Shown here piece by piece: positions 6,102-12,711 of a stretch of DNA of 12,711 nucleotides. A program made the translations under genes and the position numbers. The notes under the pieces were generated by a model, which saw only the letters and a list, made by a program, of their open reading frames with translations, ran no database searches and was not told the DNA's origin. The number at the start of each line of letters is the position of its first letter. Within the stretch, counting starts at the first letter, position 1. The stretch comes from Planctomycetaceae bacterium (lineage in GTDB: Bacteria; Planctomycetota; Planctomycetia; Pirellulales; Thermoguttaceae). The DNA is taken from the NCBI GenBank assembly GCA_031256755.1, contig JAIRPZ010000112.1:1-12711 (forward strand), given 5' to 3'.

Positions 6102-7481
6102 ATGTTATCGAAACTGCGTGTTATTTTTTCGATTCCCGAACTCCGCCGGAAAATCCTTCTCACGTTATGTTTGCTGGCGGTCTATCGTATCGGCTGGTGG
6201 ATTCCGCTGCCGATTGTCGATGTCGAAAAAATGCGTGCGATGTGGTCCGGGCAAGGTATGCTCTCCCAACTGATGGCGCAGGTTTCCGTTTTCACCGGAA
6301 CCCAATTTGAAACGCTGACGATTTTCGGTTTGGGGATTATGCCTTATATTTCCGCCTCCATTATTTTCCAACTGCTGGCGACCGTTTGGGCTCCCCTCGA
6401 AAAATTGCAGAAAGACGGGGAAAGCGGGCGGAAAAAGATCAACGAATACACCCGATACGCCACTGTCGGTATTTGCTTTTTCCAAAGTTTTTTCTATGTC
6501 CGTCTCATCGGCGGATATAATTTGTACAATTCCGCTCTGACCGATTCCGACGGACATCTTGCCTGGGGCTGGTTTCTGACTGCTGTGATGGTAATGACCG
6601 CCGGTTCCACCTTTTTAATGTGGCTCGGCGAACAGATTGACGAATACGGCATCGGCAACGGGATCAGCATGCTGATTATGGCGGGAATTATTGCGAACTT
6701 GCCGGCGGCACTCGGTCGGCTTTGGTCCCGGCTCAACGGACATGGCGGCGGACTCCGGCTCGGCACAGATAGTTCGCAACTCGGCGTGGAAGTGCTGATT
6801 GTGCTGATTGCCCTGTTTATTGCGGTTGTAGTCGGAGTCATTTACATCACGAAGGGACAGCGGCGTATTCCCACACAAAGTGCGAAACACATTAAAGGGC
6901 GGCGGACTTTCGGCGGAACCCGGCAGTATTTGCCGCTCCGTGTCAATCAGGCGGGGGTGATGCCGATCATTTTTGCCAGCAGTTTGCTGATGTTCCCGCA
7001 GGTCATTTGTGTGGCTCTCGACAAAGGGGATACAACAACGTCATGGGGGGTATTCTGGTCTTTTTGGAACAGTGTTTTCCAGCGGCAGACGTTCAGTTAT
7101 ATTGTGCTGTTCATTGTCGGCATTTACTTCTTCTGCTATTTTTGGACAGCGGTGACGTTTAATCCGAAAGATATGGCGGACAACCTGAAAAATTATGGTT
7201 CGTTCATTCCCGGTTACCGTCCCGGTTCGACAACGTCGAATTATCTCGAAAAGGTGATGGTGCGGATTACTTATGTGGGGGCTTCGTTTTTGGCGGTGAT
7301 TGCTATTTTGCCGAACGTTATTTCGACCACGCTTGTCGGCAGTGAAAATTACCTTTTGGCGGGCTTTTTCGGCGGTACGAGTTTGCTGATTGTTGTCAGT
7401 GTTATCATTGACCTTGTCGATAAAATCGACAGCCACCTCGTAATGCGGAACTACAAAGGACTGCTGGAAAAAACGAAATGA
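6102..7481 (+). CDS. secY: Preprotein translocase channel subunit SecY
   Basis: SecY forms the inner-membrane protein-conducting channel with SecE and SecG and works with SecA and ribosomes. The 459-residue product has the length and ten hydrophobic segments of bacterial SecY. Recognisable stretches are LGIMPYISASIIFQLL (77-92), RKKINEYTRYATVG (110-123), the cytoplasmic loop GRRTFGGTRQYLPLRVNQAG (266-285) with MPIIFASSLLMFP (287-299), NPKDMADNLKNYGSFIPGYR (354-373), and the C-terminal GGTSLLIVVSVIIDLVDKID (424-443). The open frame extends upstream to 6015, but MLSKLRVIFSIPELRRKI at 6102 is the family N-terminus and lies downstream of the promoter, so 6102 is preferred. No ribosomal-protein, adk or map gene is adjacent, unlike the usual spc-operon location. 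No clear terminator follows. Confidence 0.97.
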   Translation: MLSKLRVIFSIPELRRKILLTLCLLAVYRIGWWIPLPIVDVEKMRAMWSGQGMLSQLMAQVSVFTGTQFETLTIFGLGIMPYISASIIFQLLATVWAPLEKLQKDGESGRKKINEYTRYATVGICFFQSFFYVRLIGGYNLYNSALTDSDGHLAWGWFLTAVMVMTAGSTFLMWLGEQIDEYGIGNGISMLIMAGIIANLPAALGRLWSRLNGHGGGLRLGTDSSQLGVEVLIVLIALFIAVVVGVIYITKGQRRIPTQSAKHIKGRRTFGGTRQYLPLRVNQAGVMPIIFASSLLMFPQVICVALDKGDTTTSWGVFWSFWNSVFQRQTFSYIVLFIVGIYFFCYFWTAVTFNPKDMADNLKNYGSFIPGYRPGSTTSNYLEKVMVRITYVGASFLAVIAILPNVISTTLVGSENYLLAGFFGGTSLLIVVSVIIDLVDKIDSHLVMRNYKGLLEKTK

Positions 7482-7531
7482 CACCGGGAACAGGTTTGGG
7501 CGCGGCGGGCAGTATTGTTAAAAAAATACCA

Positions 7532-7555
7532 TCAACAGGAACTGTCCCCCGCTCT
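7532..7555. repeat. Dispersed TCAACAGG-type short repeat, copy 2
   Basis: TCAACAGGAACTGTCCCC followed by CGCTCT resembles 1841-1866. It contains the small palindrome ACAGGAACTGT and sits between secY and the lipoprotein promoter. A 70-codon open frame starting at 7515 runs through it but lacks any recognisable feature and is not called. Confidence 0.4.
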
Positions 7556-7593
7556 AGTCAATTTCTTTTTTGCTCCTTCCCCTTCTGAGTTTC

Positions 7594-7621
7594 TTGACAA
7601 TTCTTTTTCGCAATGTATATT
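7594..7621 (+). promoter_or_regulatory. Strong predicted promoter of the Ig-repeat lipoprotein gene
   Basis: A perfect TTGACA (7594-7599) and TATATT (7616-7621, 5 of 6) are 16 bases apart. Transcription would begin near 7628, giving a leader of about 68 bases. The box lies in TTCTTGACAATT, which recurs exactly at the right edge of the window (12691 onward, preceded by T). Confidence 0.75.
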
Positions 7622-7695
7622 GCACTCGTTGATGCCGTTTGGGCAAAGTTTGCCGTTTCGGCGTAATTTTTTAACAATCCTTTTAGGAAAAAACG

Positions 7696-9138
7696 ATGAA
7701 CAAGATTCGATTAGACAACATCACTAATCCTGCCGGTTTTGCTGCCGTCTGCAAGGAAAAAACGGTTTGTGCCGTTTCTAGCGTCACAATAAACACATTG
7801 GGGGGGGGGGGTAAATTTCCCCGCAGGACTACTCCGGCGAAATACGCTTTCGCAACTCTTTTACTCTGCCTCGCCGCCGTCTTTGCCGGATGTGAGTGCG
7901 GCACAAACAAGAATAACTCCGGCACGGTGACGATTAGCGGCACAGCCGAAACCGGAGCAACACTCACCGCAATCTCCACCCCGACCGGCGATTTCGTCTT
8001 CACCGGTGTTTTTACTTGGCAATGGGCAGATTCCAAAACCGCAGCAGAATCGGTATGGAATACCAACACTATCGACCGCGGCATCAGCGGTGAAAACAGC
8101 GATACCTTGACGCTTGATGCGTCTCTCGAAGGCAAATACATTCGGGCAAAAAGAAATGATATTGCCAGCAAAGATGAGCATATTCTCGGTCCGGTGACTC
8201 CGTCGTCCGGTCCCCGCATAACCATTAGCGGAATACCCGAAATGAACCAAAAACTCACCGCAACCTCTTCCGGCGGCGACTTTACCGGCGATTTCACGTG
8301 GGAACGGACACAATCAATGCAAACGGAATGGCACGGTGTCGCGGTTGATGATATTGCCGGTACAAACGGCAGCGAATTCACGCTTGATACTTATCATACC
8401 GGCTATATCCGGGTCAAAAGATCTCTTGCCTCCGGCGAGGTTATTGAGAGCGATCCTTTTGGTCCGATTGTTTACATTGACATTTGGACAGGACCCGCGA
8501 CCACGGTCGGACAGGGATTCAATGGAGTCACCCCCAACGGTGGCTTTACCGATGATTTCGATTTTATTTGGGAATTTGCCGATTCCGAAACGGCAACGGC
8601 ATGGCAACCTGTCACCAGCGTTGAGGGTGAGATTCGTGCCACAGATCACGACAGCAGCAACGACTCTGACTATAGTCGCCTAGTCTCTGGTAGCACTCTT
8701 TTCAATAAATATGTCCGGGTAAAAAGAACCGCTACTTCCGGCAAAGTTTTCGTGAGCAAGGCACTCAAGGTGACGGCAGCAGGTAGGATAACCATTAGCG
8801 GAACGCCCGTAGTCGGAGAAAAACTTACGGCAACATCTACCGGCTTAGGCTTCGAAGACACTTTTCTATGGTTCATCGATGAACCGAACAGCAGCAACAT
8901 TGACACCGGCTTGTCCGGTGACAACAACTGCGAATTGCTGCTCACTGACGATCTTGTCGGTAAAAGGATCATAGCACTTAGGAGCGGAATCCTAGGTTTT
9001 TCGGAGGTTATTACGGCAGGCGGCAATACGGCACCGATCATCAAACCGAAGCCGTCGCCGTCACCGATCATAAAGCAACCGGTGTTGGACAGCAGCGACA
9101 GAACTTACGCTGATGCAGGTATGAGTAGCGGTTTGTAG
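7696..9138 (+). CDS. Ig-like-repeat lipoprotein, likely phase-variable
   Basis: I do not recognise a named family. The ATG at 7696 has a good Shine-Dalgarno AGGA (7685-7688). The 480-residue product starts with an unusual 34-residue segment (containing FAAVCKEKTVCAV), then LGGGGK encoded by a 12-G run. A basic-hydrophobic signal follows: RRTTPAKYAFATLLLCLAAVFAGC, with the likely lipidated Cys at residue 66. The mature part holds about four beta-rich repeats, near 77-167, 174-258, 262-360 and 364-440. Three open alike (VTISGTAETGATLTA, ITISGIPEMNQKLTA, ITISGTPVVGEKLTA), and they close with variants of GKYIRAKR / GYIRVKR / KYVRVKR. A Pro-rich tail (KPKPSPSP) ends the protein. This is typical of Ig-like surface proteins, so a surface-exposed adhesive or structural role is inferred. 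A TTG at 7798 could start just before the signal peptide, but it lacks a ribosome binding site. Confidence 0.75.
   Translation: MNKIRLDNITNPAGFAAVCKEKTVCAVSSVTINTLGGGGKFPRRTTPAKYAFATLLLCLAAVFAGCECGTNKNNSGTVTISGTAETGATLTAISTPTGDFVFTGVFTWQWADSKTAAESVWNTNTIDRGISGENSDTLTLDASLEGKYIRAKRNDIASKDEHILGPVTPSSGPRITISGIPEMNQKLTATSSGGDFTGDFTWERTQSMQTEWHGVAVDDIAGTNGSEFTLDTYHTGYIRVKRSLASGEVIESDPFGPIVYIDIWTGPATTVGQGFNGVTPNGGFTDDFDFIWEFADSETATAWQPVTSVEGEIRATDHDSSNDSDYSRLVSGSTLFNKYVRVKRTATSGKVFVSKALKVTAAGRITISGTPVVGEKLTATSTGLGFEDTFLWFIDEPNSSNIDTGLSGDNNCELLLTDDLVGKRIIALRSGILGFSEVITAGGNTAPIIKPKPSPSPIIKQPVLDSSDRTYADAGMSSGL
7800..7811 (+). repeat. Poly-G(12) tract inside the lipoprotein gene
   Basis: Twelve consecutive G bases encode the end of Leu35 and Gly36-39. 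With 13 or 10 G the frame meets TAA directly after the run. With 11 G it runs to TGA at 7928-7930. Only 12 G (or plus or minus multiples of three) gives the full protein. This is the structure of a slipped-strand contingency switch, although a sequencing error in the homopolymer length cannot be excluded. Confidence 0.9.
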
Positions 9139-9164
9139 TCATTGCTGGGGGGGTATTGAGAGAG

Positions 9165-9190
9165 CGGAGGACATGCGTCCTCCGTTATTT
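9165..9190 (+). terminator. Intrinsic terminator of the lipoprotein gene
   Basis: CGGAGGAC (9165-9172) pairs perfectly with GTCCTCCG (9177-9184) around the tetraloop ATGC, followed by TTATTTT. It lies 26 bases after the stop codon. A run of seven G (9147-9153) precedes it. Confidence 0.8.
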
Positions 9191-9207
9191 TCGGACAAGA
9201 AATTTTT

Positions 9208-9257
9208 AGACAGGATTTACATGATATAACAGGATTTTTGTTTCGATAATTGAAACA
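9208..9257. repeat. CAGGATT-type repeat between convergent genes
   Basis: GACAGGATTTACATGATATA is followed by ACAGGATTTTTGTTTCG (9229-9245), the latter identical to 4703-4719. A small inverted repeat TGTTTC (9239-9244) / GAAACA (9252-9257) ends it. It occupies the gap between the lipoprotein terminator and the 3' end of the AsmA-like gene. No U-tract lies on the minus side, so I cannot show that it terminates the AsmA-like transcript. Confidence 0.6.
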
Positions 9258-9280
9258 GAATTCAGTATCTTTAAGTGGTA

Positions 9281-12200
9281 TCAAAACGGGTTTCGCTTCA
9301 GCGGATAAGACGGTTCTGGGCGGCTGCGGGAAAGCGGCAGTTCCGCCGAGGTCTCTTCCGCCGGCTGCAAGCCCTTTTGAATCTCCGGCAAAACAACACG
9401 CCGAACCTGCGGATCACTCACCAATCCCGTTATCTGCAACTGAATAATCTGATCGCCGACTCCGCCGATAATATCGCTTACGATGGGAATATGCGTCCGC
9501 CGATTGCCGAGACGCGTCTTCATCGTCAAATCCATCTGCCGGTTGTCCAAACGCACCACGCCGTTTCCGTACAGCGAAACCGCACTCCCCTCAAAAATAA
9601 TCGGATCGAAAAACATCTGCAAACCCGATAATCTGAAATTGATATCCGCCGAAGTAAACATGCCGGCATTCGGGTCGGTCTCCTTAATCCGCAACTCGCG
9701 GAACAGACGCATCATCACCGGTGCTTCCACCATATTGGCATCACGCAGTTGGATTTGTCCCGTCCCGCCGAGTGCCTCCCACTTCGTTCCGCTCCCCTGC
9801 AAATTGACATTCACACAATTTAACGTTCCCGACATCCGTTTCGCAGACGGTTCAATCTCCTGAGCAACCGCAGCAAGATCCGCTCCGTGTAACGCCGTAT
9901 TGATACTGTACGAAATGCCGCCGCCCACATACACCAGTCCTTCGGAGATCAATGAGCCGCCGCAGAATTTTGCAGAGATCGGACGTGCCGCTATCTGCGG
10001 CGTTAACCGGTTTGCCGGTATTCCCAACTGCACCTGTCTGCCGTCAAACCGGAAAGGTCCCCGCACCTGTGTGACTTGGAAATGGTTGACCGTCAGCGAA
10101 TCAAGATTGAGTTCGCCGTTAAGCAAAAATTGTTTCGGCGAGGACTGACCGGTTAAGCGAACCGTGCCGAAAATGTTTTCTATCGGAACAGGCAGACCGA
10201 TTTTTGTGCTGTTCCGGTGCAGCACGCAGTTCAAATCCCAGCCCGCCGTTTGTTCGCCGTTAGGAAAATGCCGGATTTCGATGCCGCCGGAAACGTTGTA
10301 CGGCTTGGAAATTTGCAGCGATTCCATGAATTCCTGCAAGTTCTTCGGCATTGCGTCCCAGAGTTCCCGGTTCGAAACCACTTGATCAACGGCAAGCGGG
10401 ACAAGCCGTAATACTGCCGGACCGTTCGGTTCAAACCGGCAGTCAAACCCGCTGCGGAGTTTTGTGTCCCGATGCGTACCGGTCAGTGTTTCCGCAAAGA
10501 CATGACCATTTTCGTAAAAAAGTGTGCCGCCGACATTTTCAATTTTGTAAGGAAACCGATCCGGCATGATCGACAATCCCGGCAGCGGTGTTGCCTGAAA
10601 AGCAAGATGCAGATGTTTATCATCGGTTCGGTACTTCACATTCGCCGAAAGATTGACCTTACCGCTGACATTGAGTCCTTGCAGGAGTTGCCGTTGTTCA
10701 GGATTCAGCAGTGCTTTTTCGATTTGCTCGTCTATCGGCAGTTCTTCGGCAGAAAAGATCAGCGTCAATTCTTGAGGGGCTGAATCGTCAGGAGCAGCGG
10801 CGTTCAACGGGGCGTTTGGCGAAGGGGTTATACCATTCTGCACCGGTACGGGATGCAAATATCCGCTGCCTTTGATGACGGCGGAACCATTGCGTCCGGT
10901 AAAATTCTCAAACTGCCACGCATCGCCGTCAGATTTGAGCAGTCCGGCGACATCCCGAAGCGGATAAGGAAATTTTTCGTAACATAAACTGATATGATCA
11001 GGAATAATACTGATTTGTTTGATGAGAGGCGCATCACCCGGCGGCAGTGTAAAGACCAATCGGGCATCGATCCTGCCTTCCGGCTTCAGAGATTCCGCTG
11101 TCCGCTGCACCGCTGCCGGCAATGACCGGAACAGTTTCTGGTCGATCGGCACATGATCGCCGATCACCGTTACCGAACCGGCGGGATCCGCGAAAATATT
11201 ATGATAATGTCCTTCTACGTCCGCCCTGACCTGTTCATCATTTTTTGTAACAAAATGAAAATGCAGCGAAGCCGATTCATCAATATAAAGATTGCCGGTC
11301 AGACGGTCCAGCCGGTAAGGAAGCGGTTTGTACGCAAACCCGCCTTCGGAAACCAGCATCGAAATTGTTTTCGGAATCCACCGCTGACCGTCAAAAACAA
11401 TGTTTCCGTGAATATCGGCAGCGGCGTTGTAGTCAAATCGGGCAAGGAGTTGTTTAAACGTTGCCGGCAAAACCGGCGACAAAATTTCCGCAATGTTTTC
11501 GTCAATAGGAAAATCCCGAAGATTAGCGGCGAGTTCCGCTTTGGTTTTTCGGAGAAGTCCTTCCTGTATGTAAGAAACGGCAAACCGGCAGGAATCGCCG
11601 CTGCCGGTCAGTTTGTCAATGACGATTTTTTCATTGGTGATTTCAAAGCGGGTTTGAATTTCCGTCAGTGTCCGGTTGATTTGCGGAATGTCGATCCGTC
11701 CGTGCGAAAGTGTTCCGGTTACTGCAAATCGGCAGCCGAAATCGGCTTCGTTATCTGAAACGGCGGTGATGTTGAGATCAAATTGCCCCTGACAGAGGGG
11801 AGTGAAAGGTGCGGAAGAACGGGAATGATTTCCGGGAACCGCAATCAAAAGATTGGTCTTTCCGTTTTTCTCTGTCCCGTTTTTCACCGGTTGCCTGCCG
11901 TCTGCCGTCTGTTCCCGCAAATATTGCCAAAGGTCATCCGACCAATCGAATTGCCGGCACTGGGCAGTCAGATGCCACTGTTTCGTTTCCGGCTGAACCG
12001 CTCCTTCAAAGGTAAGCCGCCGAAAGAGATCGCCGTCCGCCGCTCCTTTTATTTGCAGGTTTTTCCCTTGTTTTTCCGGCGTGATGTTCAAATTGATGCC
12101 GGTCAGACGGAGCGGTGCCGCTGATTTGCCGGCATCGTCATACAGCAGCACACCATTTTCCACTTCTATTGGTGCGGGTGCAGAAGGCATCAGTCCGCCG

Positions 12201-12631
12201 TTTGTGTTTGCAAACCCTTCGGCAAGAAATTGTAATTCCCGAAACGTTCCGTCGTGATAGCGTGTTGCCCGGAGGATCGGATTTTTAACGGTGATGCGGC
12301 TGATCGGAAATTTTTTCTGATAGAGCGTTTGCAGATTGACGGGTGCTTCTACGAAAAGTTCGCCGATATGCAGCAGTTTTCGGGTTTTGCCGGAAAGATT
12401 CGGTACGGCAAATTCAATGTCTTTAACGGACACGCCCCGGTTTTCGGCGATTTGGGTGCTGCCGATTCGGATGTGCAGGTTTGGATAACGTTTTTCGAGT
12501 TCGGCAAGGATGTGCTGCTGCACTTTATCGTTAAGCCGGGCATAGAAAATGACTGCTCCGGCTGCCGCAAGAACAACGGCAAGCAGTATGAACCAACAGA
12601 GACCGGCTCCGATTTTGCGTAATACTTTCAC
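9281..12631 (-). CDS. AsmA-like envelope protein
   Basis: The 1116-residue product has one N-terminal membrane anchor (residues about 9-30, LCWFILLAVVLAAAGAVIFY region) and then a long, regular beta-rich domain. This is the architecture of AsmA/TamB/YhdP-type proteins, which bridge the envelope and are linked in other bacteria to lipid transport and outer-membrane integrity. The AsmA-like C-terminal signature lies around residues 930-1065: NVNLQGSGTKWEALGGTGQI, DANMVEAPVMMRLFRELRI, YGNGVVRLDNRQMDLTMKTR and LGNRRTHIPIVSDIIGG. A basic, Pro-containing tail follows. A 7-bp repeat tract encodes QTADGRQ near residue 242, next to a duplicated KNG unit. The start is GTG. No Shine-Dalgarno sequence is visible, and the predicted promoter places the transcription start at or next to the GTG, so translation may be leaderless. 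The direct function and cargo are unknown. Confidence 0.88.
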   Translation of the reverse strand: MKVLRKIGAGLCWFILLAVVLAAAGAVIFYARLNDKVQQHILAELEKRYPNLHIRIGSTQIAENRGVSVKDIEFAVPNLSGKTRKLLHIGELFVEAPVNLQTLYQKKFPISRITVKNPILRATRYHDGTFRELQFLAEGFANTNGGLMPSAPAPIEVENGVLLYDDAGKSAAPLRLTGINLNITPEKQGKNLQIKGAADGDLFRRLTFEGAVQPETKQWHLTAQCRQFDWSDDLWQYLREQTADGRQPVKNGTEKNGKTNLLIAVPGNHSRSSAPFTPLCQGQFDLNITAVSDNEADFGCRFAVTGTLSHGRIDIPQINRTLTEIQTRFEITNEKIVIDKLTGSGDSCRFAVSYIQEGLLRKTKAELAANLRDFPIDENIAEILSPVLPATFKQLLARFDYNAAADIHGNIVFDGQRWIPKTISMLVSEGGFAYKPLPYRLDRLTGNLYIDESASLHFHFVTKNDEQVRADVEGHYHNIFADPAGSVTVIGDHVPIDQKLFRSLPAAVQRTAESLKPEGRIDARLVFTLPPGDAPLIKQISIIPDHISLCYEKFPYPLRDVAGLLKSDGDAWQFENFTGRNGSAVIKGSGYLHPVPVQNGITPSPNAPLNAAAPDDSAPQELTLIFSAEELPIDEQIEKALLNPEQRQLLQGLNVSGKVNLSANVKYRTDDKHLHLAFQATPLPGLSIMPDRFPYKIENVGGTLFYENGHVFAETLTGTHRDTKLRSGFDCRFEPNGPAVLRLVPLAVDQVVSNRELWDAMPKNLQEFMESLQISKPYNVSGGIEIRHFPNGEQTAGWDLNCVLHRNSTKIGLPVPIENIFGTVRLTGQSSPKQFLLNGELNLDSLTVNHFQVTQVRGPFRFDGRQVQLGIPANRLTPQIAARPISAKFCGGSLISEGLVYVGGGISYSINTALHGADLAAVAQEIEPSAKRMSGTLNCVNVNLQGSGTKWEALGGTGQIQLRDANMVEAPVMMRLFRELRIKETDPNAGMFTSADINFRLSGLQMFFDPIIFEGSAVSLYGNGVVRLDNRQMDLTMKTRLGNRRTHIPIVSDIIGGVGDQIIQLQITGLVSDPQVRRVVLPEIQKGLQPAEETSAELPLSRSRPEPSYPLKRNPF
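11896..11911 (-). repeat. Heptamer tandem repeat in the AsmA-like gene
   Basis: Two perfect TGCCGTC units plus TG are the reverse complement of the GACGGCA repeat in alaS. On the coding (minus) strand they encode QTADGRQ, nearly the same peptide as the alaS insertions (TADGRRQ, QTADG). Just beyond it, CCGTTTTTC occurs twice within about 25 bases, so the local coding sequence looks expanded. Confidence 0.75.
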
Positions 12632-12636
12632 AAGGG

Positions 12637-12665
12637 AGTGTAAAAAATCCGGCGGAATCGGTCAA
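12637..12665 (-). promoter_or_regulatory. Predicted promoter of the AsmA-like gene
   Basis: Reading the minus strand, TTGACC (12665-12660, 5 of 6) is 17 bases upstream of TACACT (12642-12637, 4 of 6). The expected start of transcription falls within a few bases of the GTG at 12631-12629, which suggests a leaderless mRNA. Confidence 0.5.
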
Positions 12666-12690
12666 GAGGAATCTGCCGGGCAGTTTTTAT

Positions 12691-12711
12691 TCTTGACAAT
12701 TTTCTTTGTTC
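12691..12711 (+). promoter_or_regulatory. Partial promoter of a rightward gene beyond the window
   Basis: TTCTTGACAATT around 12690-12702 contains a perfect -35 box TTGACA (12693-12698) and matches the lipoprotein promoter at 7591-7602. The -10 box would fall at or past the window end. A divergent gene to the right is inferred. Confidence 0.45.

Noticed and set aside
7515..7727. 70-codon plus-strand open frame after secY
   Set aside because: It crosses the lipoprotein promoter and a short repeat, overlaps the lipoprotein start in another frame, and lacks any recognisable feature.
7683..8381. Minus-strand open frame of 232 codons opposite the lipoprotein gene
   Set aside because: It is fully antisense to a gene with promoter, Shine-Dalgarno, lipobox and repeats; its length follows from the codon bias of the real gene.
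11153..11758. Plus-strand open frame of 201 codons inside the AsmA-like gene
   Set aside because: It is antisense to a continuous 1116-codon gene with a convincing AsmA architecture, and the translation shows no domain.

Overview
The window looks like part of a bacterial chromosome of moderate G+C content, most likely from the Planctomycetota. This assignment is an inference. It rests on a secreted DUF6807 ('PmoA-family') protein, a very long AsmA-like protein, genes that mostly stand alone with their own promoters, and weak or absent Shine-Dalgarno sequences. No plasmid, phage, CRISPR array or recognised defence cassette is visible.

Left end (1-1945): the C-terminal part of a decayed IS630-family transposase lies on the minus strand. 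Next to it, on the plus strand, is a diverged and internally deleted copy of the first ~69 codons of alaS. It abuts the 3' end of a minus-strand gene for an exported protein that joins a staphylococcal-nuclease-like domain to a DUF3465 domain. A 423-bp gene-free stretch with hairpins and the alaS promoter follows.

Centre (1946-7481), all on the plus strand: full-length alaS (alanyl-tRNA synthetase), a secreted DUF6807 protein ending in a strong hairpin, and secY (translocon channel subunit) driven by its own TATAAT promoter, with no ribosomal-protein genes beside it. AlaRS and SecY are housekeeping genes. SecY forms the channel through which the exported proteins encoded here would pass.

Right part (7482-12711): a strong promoter drives a probable lipoprotein built of about four Ig-like repeats. 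Its reading frame crosses a run of 12 G just upstream of the signal peptide, so it is a good candidate for phase variation. After a terminator and a dispersed repeat comes the convergent gene for a 1116-residue AsmA-like envelope protein, apparently leaderless with a GTG start. At the right edge a TTGACA box points to a divergent gene outside the window.

Three kinds of small repeat run through the region: a 7-bp tandem repeat (CGGCAGA) embedded in frame at three places in alaS and one in the AsmA gene; a CAGGATT-type repeat after alaS and after the lipoprotein gene; and a TCAACAGG-type repeat in two intergenic regions. The most interesting items are the poly-G lipoprotein, the coding-sequence heptamers, the alaS fragment and the nuclease-DUF3465 fusion. 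I see no clear multi-gene novel system.
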